Notes under the pieces: model-generated
Told to the model about the DNA's origin: nothing
Databases searched by the model: none
What the model saw: only the letters and a program-made list of their open reading frames with translations
In this document: piece by piece, positions 48,148 to 56,823 of the stretch
Numbering within the stretch: the first letter of the stretch is position 1
How the letters are laid out: the number at the start of each line of letters is the position of its first letter
Assembly (NCBI RefSeq): GCF_051622035.1
Contig: NC_135356.1
Coordinates: 32,532,109-32,596,108, forward strand
Length of the DNA: 64,000 nucleotides
Origin: Arctopsyche grandis
Lineage: Eukaryota > Arthropoda > Insecta > Trichoptera > Hydropsychidae
Direction of reading: 5' to 3'
Position numbers and translations under genes: made by a program

Positions 48148-48990
48148 CAGTGGCGTAACTACCGCGCCCGCAGACCCCGCAATGCGGGCGGGGGGGGGGG
48201 GGGGTGCCGAGACCTGGGGGGCGCCACGAAGCGCGCCTTTTTCACGGATTTTTTCATTTGTTCCGTAATTTTTTTAAAAACTTCTCTTATTTTTCAACCT
48301 ATTTGTACTATATGTGTATGTACATACATTAACATATTTTGAATTTATCCTCATTGTGTAATTGATCTATGCCAATAGGGCTAGAAGACTACCGTCTTTT
48401 TTCCATCTTTTGAACGTCAGTGCCACTTCAACCTATTAGCTGAGAATTCTCTTATTCTTGTTTATATTTTTTGGGTCTGATCTTAAGTCGAAAGATAAAA
48501 AAAAGGGTGCATGGTAAACGGTACATACTCACTTAATTTGCGCGAGCAGGGTACAACAGGAACAAGAGGAACAGGATTTTCCTCCCGTATTCTGCGCGCG
48601 CACATCAATACGGGAGGAAAAGCCCGTTTCTCTTGTTCCTGTTGTATCCTGCTCGCGCAAATTAAGTGAGTATGTACCGTTTACCATGCACCCTTTTTTT
48701 TTGATCTTTCGATTTTCGATCTTTGCCTTCCGATGTTTGCGTTTTCGGACGTTTCACATTCGGGCCCGTGACGGAGACTTTAAACAGATTGTGCACTGCT
48801 TGTTGGTCGTCCAGATTAAACTTTAATGCACTTTGATATATAGGTACACATATCGATACGTAAAAAAGTATAAATACTAATTTGGAAAGTTATTTTTCTA
48901 ATATTAATATATGGGGGAGGGGGTGGGGGGGAGGTGTGGCGCCGTAAAATATATTGCGGGGGGGCACCGGGAATTCACGCTACGCCACTG
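48148..48990. mobile_element. hAT-type non-autonomous element (MITE), 843 bp
   Basis: Ends are CAGTGGCGTA (48148-48157) and its complement TACGCCACTG (48981-48990), followed inside by matching C/G-rich sequence with G-runs. It is flanked on both sides by ATTGGGTT (48140-48147 and 48991-48998), the 8-bp target duplication diagnostic of hAT. No transposase sequence is present. The centre holds a near-perfect 93-bp-arm palindrome. Only the perfect target duplication suggests relative youth. Confidence 0.92.
48499..48699. repeat. Long hairpin inside the hAT MITE
   Basis: Arms 48499-48591 and 48607-48699 (93 bp each, 4 mismatches by eye) surround a 15-bp loop CTGCGCGCGCACATC. Pairing extends weakly to about 48488 and 48711. 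A transcript would form a long double-stranded RNA; such hairpins can feed siRNA pathways, which is inference here. Confidence 0.92.
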
Positions 48991-49469
48991 ATTGGGTTCG
49001 ATCCTGTGCTAATCTTTAATATATTAGCCCAGGATCGAATTTGGATATTTGTGACTCCAAGTCGATTGTTTCTTGTCAGAATTTGCCAATTTTATCTAAT
49101 CATTGTTTATTTATTTATTTATTTATTTTAAACAGACCATTGTGGCATAACAGGAATTCCTAAAGCGCCACAATGGTCAAAAAATATAACACAAAAAAGA
49201 AAAAAAACAAAATAACAATTAAACATAACATAAATACATCCATACATACATAAAAAATAGCATTTAATAATAACAGATAAAGTAAAAATATCAAAAAAAA
49301 TATAGCATAAGGAATGCCTTGCACCTACAGCCAGTTTCAATAAATATGTAAGAAACAACTACAAATACAAAACATCCCTGTAAGGCCCAAATGGAAGAGA
49401 GTTAATCAAAATTTCACTCATAAATCAATCATGAAAACAATGATGAGCGCAGACTACCAGATAAATGGG

Positions 49470-51254
49470 TTAGAGTAATTTCCGACAATTTACGCTCACT
49501 AAGGTGGAAATATCACATTCAGTCTCGGCAGCAACGATTTCATTAAGAAGTCGGATAGCTCTTGGAATAGGAGCCATTCGAAAAAGGACTGTGCGGGCAG
49601 GAGGTACAGCCAGCAAATGATGATGTCTACCACGCACATAGTGAATAGGGACATAAAGCCCCAACTGCTCCAGCAACAACGGGCATGACGTATTACCACG
49701 TAAGAGCAGGAGAACGAAACGAATTAATGAGAAGTTTCTCCGAAGTTCAAGGGAATTATACCCAAGCATGCCCAAAAGGAAAGGAGTGGGGTAGAGATAT
49801 GGGTAATACCCATATTCTTTCCTATATAGGAAACGAAGAAATGCTTTTTGCACTTTCTCAATCATCAGAGAGTAATTTGCTTCATGCGGATTCCACACAA
49901 TCGCATTATACTCTAGCTTACTTCTCACAAGCGAATTGAAAAGCAAGCGAGAAGACAAAGGATTGGAGAATAATCTTGCATATCTCAAAACAAATCCAAG
50001 TCGACGAAAGAAAACGTCAGCGACTTTTTTGATATGGTTGTGAAAGGTGAGCTGAGGATCAAAAGTGATACCCAAATCGACAATAGATTCCACACGCTTC
50101 AACAAGACGGATCTAATGGAATATCCGTGACAATAGAGTGAATGTGCACGTCCATAGCTCATAATTGCACATTTGTTTAAATTAAGTTCAAGGCCTAAAC
50201 TAGAACTGAACTCCAAGACAGCGTTAATATCAGCTTGAAGGAGAGAGGCTTGCCTCTCATCCTTGACAGCAAAAAATAATTTAACGTCGTCAGCAAACAA
50301 GAGACATGATGCATTACATAAAACTCTAGGGAGGTTATTAATAAGAATTGTAAATAGTAATGGGCCTAAAGTGGACCCCTGAGTAACACCAGATCGAGTA
50401 AAAAATGAAGGAGATTCATAAAGACCATATCTAACAAATTGCTTCCTATCACTAAGATAAGAAGCAAAGAGTTTAAGAAGACGCGTTGAAAAACCCACTT
50501 CAGCTAACCTGATCAAAAGAGCGTCATTATTGACTTGATCAAAGGCTTTACGAAAGTCAAAGTAGGCTACATCAACTTGCTGACCAACGTCAACTTTAGA
50601 CATGATCAAATGTGTGAAGCAGGCGAGATTAGTGGTAGTGGAACGACAGGGTGTAAAACCATGTTGCTCATCACACAATAATCTTTTAAACTGCGCAAGA
50701 ATCAAACGGTGAAGGATGATGTCAAAAATTTTGGGAATAGCCGAGATAATAGCAATAGGTCTATAATTTTCAACCTCATTTTTAGAGCCACTCTTATGAA
50801 TAGGAATGACTCTAGATAATTTCCATTTTTCAGGATAATTACCAGAAGCAAGAATAAGGTTAAAAATAAACTGAAGAGGCTCTAAAAGCGAATTACAGCA
50901 TACCTTTAATACGTCAGGGGGCACACCGTCAGGCCCAACAGACCCCTTCAGCTTCATAATAGCCATCCTAACATCTCCCAGCGATACCCGCGGAATGTCT
51001 ATACCGACACCCTCAGTACCAATTTGTGAAGCCAAACTAGCATTAAGGGATGGTTTTCTCTGGTCAAAGACAGAGCTAAAAAAATGAAGCAAAAGCATTG
51101 GCGATCTCAGGACCGTCAAAACTTTTATTACCAAATGAGAATGAATGCTCAAGACCATGTGAAATATGCTTACTCTTAATAAATCTGAAAAAGTGGTTAG
51201 GATTAACCGCAATAGCACTCTCCATCTCATTAAGATAGACAGTATATCGCTCAC
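49470..51254 (-). CDS. ORF2 part 2: reverse transcriptase
   Basis: 594 codons in this frame, of which those upstream of about 51085 are an out-of-frame read of the linker. Real homology starts at SSVFDQRKPSLN. Motifs: LKGSVGPDGVPPDVLKVC, VIPIHKSGSKNEVENYRPIA, DEQHGFTPCRSTTTNL, VAYFDFRKAFDQVN (first D), GVTQGSTLGPLLFTILINNL, LLFADDVKLFF (DD) and LGLELNLNKCAIMSY. Then the C-terminal region with KAFLRFLYRKEYGYYPYLYP and MLGYNSLELRRNFSLIRFVL. Catalytic residues are intact. No RNase H is seen. Confidence 0.9.
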   Translation of the reverse strand: MSDILSILMRWRVLLRLILTTFSDLLRVSIFHMVLSIHSHLVIKVLTVLRSPMLLLHFFSSVFDQRKPSLNASLASQIGTEGVGIDIPRVSLGDVRMAIMKLKGSVGPDGVPPDVLKVCCNSLLEPLQFIFNLILASGNYPEKWKLSRVIPIHKSGSKNEVENYRPIAIISAIPKIFDIILHRLILAQFKRLLCDEQHGFTPCRSTTTNLACFTHLIMSKVDVGQQVDVAYFDFRKAFDQVNNDALLIRLAEVGFSTRLLKLFASYLSDRKQFVRYGLYESPSFFTRSGVTQGSTLGPLLFTILINNLPRVLCNASCLLFADDVKLFFAVKDERQASLLQADINAVLEFSSSLGLELNLNKCAIMSYGRAHSLYCHGYSIRSVLLKRVESIVDLGITFDPQLTFHNHIKKVADVFFRRLGFVLRYARLFSNPLSSRLLFNSLVRSKLEYNAIVWNPHEANYSLMIEKVQKAFLRFLYRKEYGYYPYLYPTPFLLGMLGYNSLELRRNFSLIRFVLLLLRGNTSCPLLLEQLGLYVPIHYVRGRHHHLLAVPPARTVLFRMAPIPRAIRLLNEIVAAETECDISTLVSVNCRKLL

Positions 51255-52326
51255 TCACACCACGTTTCACGACCTTCCTAAGAGTCCGGAATTTCTCATA
51301 GTCACAAAATGATTGGCTACGTTTCCATCTTCTATGAGACAACCATTTTGCACGAACATCAGCTATAAGTTTGCACCCAAACCACGGCGGAAATACCCGC
51401 CGATGTTGTTCCGAATTAGGATAACTGATGAACCGAGGAACATGACTGTCAAAAATATTATAAAGTGTATAATACAAATATTCAACAGCATCACCAGTAT
51501 TCATGAGGTACATTTGGCGCCAGTCAATTGAACGAACCTCATTATAAACCAATTCAGAATCAACACGAGCAAAATTCCATCGCAGTGAGGAAACCCCAAC
51601 CGATGAACAAGCTGAAGCAGCTCTCACAGAAGAAATAAACAAAAGCTCAATATGTAATGCATCATGATATAGGTCCTCAGGGATGATCGCAGTTCCTTTT
51701 GGGCATTGGATCATCGTTGCTGACACATTACATTCATTCACTAACATAATATCAAGCATACTTGGATTAATGGGTGAACCAATCTGTATTATGTCGCAAT
51801 AGGAAATCACAAAATTAAATTTATTGCGGACATGAATATTACCACTAGGTAGATTAAAATCACCCATTATTAACAATATATCACGTTCATTCATAAAAGC
51901 ACGCACATTCATCATATTCACAAACAATAACTCGTATACGTCCTCTTTCGCAGCAGGCGGAATGTAAACCACACATATAAACATTCTCAAAAATATAAAA
52001 TCAACTCTCACCCATAAGTCCTCACCAGATAGAGTTTCAAAATTTGTCATCCGGACTGACCGAAACCAATCACGACAAGCAAATAATACACCACCACCAC
52101 GTCGATCAACTCTATCGCGACGATGCACCCTCCAGGAAGAATCAAAAAGTTCAGCATCAAAAAATGATGAAGTCAAACATGTTTCCGTTAGTGCTACCAT
52201 ATCATCACAAATAGTAGAAACGGCTGAATTAAACGCAGCCAGCTTTGTCCTGAGACCTCGTACATTTTGGTAATAAATTACCAATTTTCGGTTTCCCAGT
52301 TTGGCGCGTGACTTTCTTTGAGACAA
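51076..52326 (-). CDS. ORF2 part 1: APE-like endonuclease and linker
   Basis: 416 codons from ATG 52326. LVIYYQNVRGLRTKL (about residue 17), ALTETCL (catalytic E), RRDRVDRRGGGVLFACR, FICVVYIPP, LLIMGDFNLPSG (about 143) and a PEDLYHDALHIELL box, then the linker with WFGCKLIADVRAKW and NPNHFFRFIKSK. It ends NAFASFF at 51076 in a run of seven T. Shortening that run by one would run on into the RT frame, so a single-base slip (biological or assembly) splits ORF2. Confidence 0.88.
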   Translation of the reverse strand: MSQRKSRAKLGNRKLVIYYQNVRGLRTKLAAFNSAVSTICDDMVALTETCLTSSFFDAELFDSSWRVHRRDRVDRRGGGVLFACRDWFRSVRMTNFETLSGEDLWVRVDFIFLRMFICVVYIPPAAKEDVYELLFVNMMNVRAFMNERDILLIMGDFNLPSGNIHVRNKFNFVISYCDIIQIGSPINPSMLDIMLVNECNVSATMIQCPKGTAIIPEDLYHDALHIELLFISSVRAASACSSVGVSSLRWNFARVDSELVYNEVRSIDWRQMYLMNTGDAVEYLYYTLYNIFDSHVPRFISYPNSEQHRRVFPPWFGCKLIADVRAKWLSHRRWKRSQSFCDYEKFRTLRKVVKRGVSERYTVYLNEMESAIAVNPNHFFRFIKSKHISHGLEHSFSFGNKSFDGPEIANAFASFF

Positions 52327-52921
52327 GAAATGGCAGTTTTGATTGAGCCAACGGAGACGAAACGGAAGAGGAAGCAGAAGAAGAAGCCAACACAGTCACA
52401 ACAGCATCACGACTATCAGGACCATTTGAGCAGGCAGATGTAGGAGAAGAGGCAAATGTAGGAGAAGAGGCATACATAGACGTCACTGCGACCGTTTCCA
52501 TAGAAGATTCACCAATACTTGCAGACGTAGTTTTAATATCAGGCTTCAAACATTTAGCAGCTCCCGAACAAACATCAGCAAATGAAACACTTGGGCGCAG
52601 CTCTAATGATGAAACAACGTCAGTGGCAGACATAGAAGTAGTATTAGTATTCGATTTTATATTCTTAATGCTCATTCCCCAATCTTTAAATCTACCAAAA
52701 TGAACACCAGCAGGCCAAGAACCAGCAGAAAATAACAGGCCAGCGACAGAAGCAGGAACAGATACCTTAAAGTATGTATAACATCCTCGTGCATTAAGAG
52801 GGGAAACCACAATGCCATCCTTTAATCCACAGATGGCACTAACGTTAAAACGGTTCCTCAAAATTGGCAAAAAAAAATCATCTTCTGTATATTTAATATA
52901 TGTACATAGATGTCTATCCAT
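52229..52921 (-). CDS. ORF1 protein of the jockey/CR1-type element
   Basis: 230 codons from ATG 52921. The N-terminal ~80 residues look folded (YIKYTEDDFFLPILRNRFNV, GCYTYFKVSVPASVAGLLF). The middle is Ser/Thr-rich and low complexity, with a local duplication of SPTFASSPTSA, and the end is basic (SKKVTRQTGKPKIGN). No CCHC zinc knuckle is visible, unlike classical jockey ORF1. It overlaps the ORF2 start by 98 bp in another frame, suggesting reinitiation or frameshift translation of ORF2. The role is inferred from position: ORF1 proteins bind element RNA. Confidence 0.65.
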   Translation of the reverse strand: MDRHLCTYIKYTEDDFFLPILRNRFNVSAICGLKDGIVVSPLNARGCYTYFKVSVPASVAGLLFSAGSWPAGVHFGRFKDWGMSIKNIKSNTNTTSMSATDVVSSLELRPSVSFADVCSGAAKCLKPDIKTTSASIGESSMETVAVTSMYASSPTFASSPTSACSNGPDSRDAVVTVLASSSASSSVSSPLAQSKLPFLVSKKVTRQTGKPKIGNLLPKCTRSQDKAGCV

Positions 52922-53023
52922 AAATGGATTAATTTATTAATAAATTAATTAATTGTTAATTTCGTGTTCTTCAGCTTCTCGAAATACAGTGATTTGTGTA
53001 ATAAAAATACTGCATTGTTTATT

Positions 53024-53436
53024 ATTAATTGTCTAGGAAGGCACATTGGGGTCTTCCTGTCAAGCCTTCCTGGTATATATCTACATATGTAAAATAAATA
53101 AGGATCTCAGAAATTTGTAACGCCGTGCCTGAGGGGCTCTAGCAAAATAAATATGCCATTGATAGGGAATCAAATTAGAAACCGAAGAAATAAATGGTAC
53201 ATTCACTGTGATTAGGACATACTTAGCAATATCTTTGTTTCATAACATAAAAAAGGGGGTGCAAATATTTTATTCCGACTTAGTACATTAGCTTATTGCC
53301 AAAAGACGCTACACATTCGCTGACCGTTGTCTTACAATTTTAAGTGAAAGTGAAACATTTGAAAATCTAATTATGGATTGCGAGTGATTTTAGTTCCATT
53401 AACAAACTAATGTAAAAATGGGTTCGGTGATTATCA
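53024..53436. other. Spacer with no supported feature
   Basis: AT-rich. Begins with GTCTAGGAAGGCACATTGGG and an AGGAAGGC...GCCTTCCT inverted pair (53036-53070) that can form a small stem. Otherwise nothing recognised. Confidence 0.4.
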
Positions 53437-53874
53437 GGCACCCAAAAATTCTATCCATCGCACTAAAGAGAGTTCGAGTGCCAGATATTCCGTATTCACA
53501 ATTTTCGTGACAACGATTGTCGTGTGCGCGATAGCAATGTGCGAAATAATCTATTTACCGTAATAATGAGTAATATGATTGGGTTTTGTATAATTCATCG
53601 CGAGTTTGTGGTAAAGGAAACTCTAGTTATTGTCGTTATCCACTACATTAACGCCAATCGGCAACATATGAATACCGGTTCTGTGATTATTAATTATTAA
53701 AATCTCGATTACGGAACATCTGGCACCCAAAAACTCCATCAATCGAAAGAACTCCACGCCAAATATTGTAATAACGAGAACTCGAGTGCCAGATATTCCG
53801 TATTCGCGATTTTTGTGGCAACGATTGTTGTGCGCGCGGTCGCAATTTGCGCAATAATCCGTTCACCATGAGTA
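53437..53874. repeat. Diverged direct duplication around GTGCCAGATATTCCGTATTC
   Basis: 53437-53572 and 53722-53874 share GGCACCCAAAAA, then GAGTGCCAGATATTCCGTATT, ACAACGATTGTCGTG or its variant, GCGCGATAGCAATGTGCG-like sequence and ATGAGTA in the same order, 285-302 bp apart. Both have a preceding TTCGGTGATTA or TTCTGTGATTA. It resembles an old tandem copy of a short transposon end. Confidence 0.75.
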
Positions 53875-54457
53875 CCATCATTGAGGGAATAGTCATTTTT
53901 CAAGATTTTTATTTTTTAATTAACTTATGCTTATCTTGGTTTAGAACAAGTGGTCAACGGCTAGTAGAAATACTACATTTTTTGGTCATTTGAATGTAAA
54001 TACTTCATTAACCGGTTGACTGGCCAGACTTTCAGGAATTAATTTAAGGGTTAAAGAGGTAATCATATAATTTTAAAATTATTTTTTCCATTACAGGTTC
54101 AAAATTTATTACTTTTTACATACCAAAATTCATTAACCTCCCGGAAAAGTCATTCAAGTGGGTTACAGGTGTTATCATCCATTCGGTGGCTTGCAATATC
54201 ATTGCATAAACTAAAAAATAAAATTTATTGGTTTTTAGCTTATGCATTCATATATAATTTTATATTTATATTTTTTCAAAAAATGTATACATATGTACAT
54301 ACCCTACAAAGCAAGAGGGCAAAAAGATGGTTGACAATAGTGAACCATTTTTTGTGCACAACGCTATAGTGTTTCGTCTAACAAAAATGGTTCGGTGATT
54401 ACTAGTCACCGGACCCAAAAGGTGCCGCGTATTGTTCAAAGATTGTAAATGCATTGT
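53875..54457. other. AT-rich spacer; GTGATTACTAGTCACC palindrome near its end
   Basis: No coding region supported. GGTGATTACTAGTCACC at about 54392-54408 is a near-palindrome, and GTGATTACTAGTCA is repeated at 54536-54549 next to the large palindrome, so it probably belongs to the same element. Confidence 0.45.
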
Positions 54458-54530
54458 TAAAGGTTTGCCGAACCTTTTTTACAAAGGATTTACAAAAATG
54501 GAACAATGGATAGCACTGTGACTATCCTAC
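54458..54530 (+). repeat. Dispersed repeat B, copy 2
   Basis: AAAGGTTTGCCGAACCTTTT, then TACAAAGGATTTACAA and GAACAATGGA match 42114-42200. Here it directly precedes the 104-bp-arm palindrome, so repeat B may be the flank of that element family. Confidence 0.6.
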
Positions 54531-54540
54531 CTCTAGTGAT

Positions 54541-54795
54541 TACTAGTCAAATGTGAACCGGTCGCTCTAGATCGGTCACACGTGATCACCCGTCACACTA
54601 AAACTGGTCACGAGAAAACTAGTCACACCCGAAAATTGGTCACACCCAAAAATTCGACCATTTTTTTATTTGTGTGTGTGACCAGTTTTTTTGTGACCAA
54701 TTTTCGGGTGTGACCTGTTTTCTCGTGACCAGTTTTAGGGTGACGGGTGATCACGTGTGACCGATCTAGAGCGACCGGTTCACATTTGACTAGTA
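54541..54795. repeat. Large palindrome: 104-bp arms, 47-bp loop
   Basis: Arms 54541-54644 and 54692-54795 are complementary with about 3 mismatches. Within each arm a 15-18 bp motif built on (A/T)CTGGTCAC followed by A-runs repeats several times. TACTAGTCAAATG and CATTTGACTAGTA form the outer ends. No protein is coded. It resembles a foldback element or hairpin MITE. Confidence 0.93.
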
Positions 54796-54952
54796 GTCCG
54801 TTTACCAACAAAAATAGCCACATAATATTTCGAAGGGCATGAATTGAAATTGACTGAAAATCGCACTAGCGAGTGACAGCTGTCAGCTGGTAAGGTCGAG
54901 ACAGCTGTCATTGTTCTAGTCATCTTTTGTAGTGGTTTTACTCGCGTTCGAA

Positions 54953-55094
54953 ATGGAGTCTGCGCCCTCCGACATCGAAGAGGAGGGACGCATCCCCGGA
55001 CCCCCATTTCGAGGAGAAAATGCGACGCAAACTTCGTTTCTTCTCCATGAACCCCATCGAAAAGTGGCACGCGAGGCGAAAATTCCCATACGAG
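54953..55094 (+). pseudogene. Mucolipin (TRPML channel) N-terminal exon-like fragment
   Basis: ATG 54953 gives MESAPSDIEEEGRIPGP. After one extra C in a C-run (54998-55002) the other frame reads EEKMRRKLRFFSMNPIEKWH and ARRKFPYE. This block corresponds to the conserved cytosolic N-terminus just before the first membrane helix of insect TRPML lysosomal cation channels, where RRKL.FFFMNP.EKW is characteristic. Homology stops at ACGA|GTACAT (about 55092), which could be an exon end. No later mucolipin exon was seen in the following 9 kb. Either a captured/duplicated first exon or, less likely, a genuine first exon with a sequencing error. A shorter start at ATG 55020 is possible. Confidence 0.6.
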
Positions 55095-55572
55095 TACATA
55101 AAAAACACATATATCTCCGAATCTCGAACCAATCAACACTTTTTATTACCAGATTCGTGTTCACTGGGCAAAATCTCGTCTCTGAACCAAAAAAAAATCA
55201 TCATTTGTCGAACAGTGTAATTAGAAAACCTCTTTTTCAAACTTTGTAGTCTCTTTTGTGGATACTTTTCTCATGCTGGTGTTATTAAAAGTAAATTTAA
55301 AACGTCTTCATTCCATTTCTCATGTGACACTTTATTAAAAATTTTCTATATCTTTTGAATTCTTTTTTTCTCACTTCTTGTGCCTCTTCACTCAGCTGGC
55401 TTATGGGCACTAGAGCATGTTCAATGATTTCCAAGCCATGAATTAAGAATCTGTGAACAGTTGGAGGCAAAGGGTACCACTTTTTTTTCCGTGAGAGGGG
55501 AAAACCTTGCATCGGCCCCCCCGGCCCGAATGCCAGGGGGAGTGTGAGATTCTTACTCACTAAAAACCCCTC

Positions 55573-55612
55573 TCTCTTTCAGTTGCTGCCGGACAGCAGC
55601 AACTGAAAGAGA
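55573..55612. repeat. Perfect 17-bp-arm inverted repeat at the R1 deletion junction
   Basis: TCTCTTTCAGTTGCTGC (55573-55589) and GCAGCAACTGAAAGAGA (55596-55612) are separated by 6 bp (CGGACA). The junction between R1 RT sequence and its 3' UTR falls here, so the hairpin probably arose from the internal deletion by a foldback template switch. Confidence 0.85.
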
Positions 55613-56187
55613 AAATTACCAGGCAGCAGCTGGGCTTGCGCAATGCGCTCACACTGGAGACAGAACACTGCCTCCGTCTTCTGGTCTACTAGTTCCAGCC
55701 CAGCGCGATTTAGCCATGGCCTCACCCGATAGAGCGCGTCATTGCCGCAGATCTCCACGCTTCTGAGGGATTTCGCAACCACCATGATTGCGACATCGTC
55801 CGCAAAAGCAACGGCGCTGGCACCCTCCGGGAGCTCCACCCTCAGTAGCCCATCATACATAGCGTTCCACAGGACAGTTCCGAGGACAGATCCCTGCGGG
55901 ACCGAGGACAGATCACCGGTAGTGCCGCACCGATATTCCAGTAGTTGGTTTTCAAAGTAGCTCTCCAGCAGTCTCGTCAGGTAGCGGGGCACCCGATGGT
56001 CCTCCCCCACGGCTCTTAGGATATTTTCCCATCGAGCCGAGTTGAAAGCATTTCGGATGTCCAGCGCCACCAAAGAAAGCGACATGCTTGCTCCGCTTCA
56101 CAGATCCTTCCCATGCCGATCGTACTGTTCCGACGACACGGTTGACAGCGTCAATCGTTGATCGGCCCCACCTGAATGCGTATTGAA
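55579..56187 (-). pseudogene. R1-type reverse transcriptase palm fragment
   Basis: The upstream piece (56187-56105) reads QYAFRWGRSTIDAVNRVVGT. After a frameshift near 56090, ATG 56085 starts LVALDIRNAFNSARW (first catalytic D), YRCGTTGDLSSVPQGSVLGT, LWNAMYDGLLRVELPEG, AVAFADDVAIMVV (catalytic DD), WLNRAGLELVDQKTEAVF. It then ends in unrelated sequence at the hairpin near 55600. No endonuclease, thumb or CCHC is present. Inactive. Confidence 0.85.
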
Positions 56188-56261
56188 GCAAAGGGTACCA
56201 CTGGGGTAATAAGAAATAGGGTATTAGGTCTCTGTGTGCATCGGTGCATTCTTGAAGAGTT

Positions 56262-56735
56262 TAAAGAAACCTCTGTGAAAGGTATTTAATAAGCTGGTGC
56301 AGATTTTGTTGTTTGTTGTTGGTACTTTTTCGATGAGGGATGCGAAGAAGCTACAGTAACTTCCGATTGGTACAAATCTATAGATGCCATGGAACTTTCC
56401 GGGACTGAAAATCTCTTAAATTTATAATTCAGATACGTACGTGGTTTGGATAGAAAGGATCCACTATTTAAACGATGAGGAGATTATTAAAATTTTCTTC
56501 ACAATACGATCTCGTTACATCCGGTGACCTGTACTTGCTCTATAATTTCTTCCTTTGGGGATATTTGAGAGTTGAAGTCTACAAACATCCAGAAAACTGC
56601 AATATTTAAAATAAAAAAATTATATGCACTTTAAGATAACGTAATAAAATTATTTAGAATATGAATATTGCGATTTTTACCACCATAAATACTATTTATC
56701 GAGCACAGTTTAATATCCAGTGGAGGAGATGCTCA
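56262..56735. other. Spacer before the hAT element; nothing recognised
   Basis: May include further decayed upstream sequence of the insect repeat protein on the minus strand (about 56360-56262), but no continuous frame supports it. Confidence 0.35.
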
Positions 56736-56823
56736 CCCTAACACAGTGGTTCTTAACGGGGGCGCCAGCGCCCCCTTGTGGGCGTTTTAAAGGTCTGGGG
56801 GGGCGTTTTTTAATTTTTAACAT

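Larger units (their letters stand above)
49112..53012 (-). mobile_element. Nearly intact jockey/CR1-type non-LTR retrotransposon
   Basis: Minus-strand element with ORF1 and ORF2 overlapping, a short 5' leader starting CAGTATTTTTATTACAC (53012) and a 3' (TAAA)n-like tail (plus-strand TTTATTTATTTATTTA at 49107-49129). CATTGTTTATT occurs at 49101-49111 and 53013-53023, an 11-bp candidate target duplication that partly merges with the tail. ORF1 is open throughout. ORF2 is interrupted only by one extra base in a T7 run near 51078-51084, so this is a young copy. The C-terminal region is clearly related to the fragment at 62452-63481. Confidence 0.88.
55482..56187 (-). mobile_element. R1-clade non-LTR fragment with 15-bp target duplication
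   Basis: GCAAAGGGTACCACT occurs at 55467-55481 and 56188-56202 and brackets the insertion. On the minus strand the 3' end is a short A-run (plus T at 55482-55488), preceded by a GC-rich 3' UTR (CGGCCCCCCCGGCCCGAATG region) and then directly by the RT palm. The zinc-knuckle C-terminus is missing, so the copy is both 5'-truncated and internally deleted. An R1-like element away from rDNA. Confidence 0.88.
55300..56260 (-). pseudogene. C-terminal fragment of a widespread insect repeat protein, split by an R1 insertion
   Basis: Minus-strand reading from about 56260 to 56203, then resuming at 55466 after the insertion, gives ...QWYPLPPTVHRFLIHGLEII, EHALVPISQLSEEAQEVRKK and FKRYRKF. The WY.MP.TVHK.LIHG...SEEAQE.R...F..YR pattern is, from memory, the C-terminus of a multicopy insect family usually annotated as uncharacterised and probably transposon-derived. 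The 706-bp R1 fragment (55482-56187) with 15-bp duplications interrupts it just before W-Y-P. No upstream domain could be read. Confidence 0.5.
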
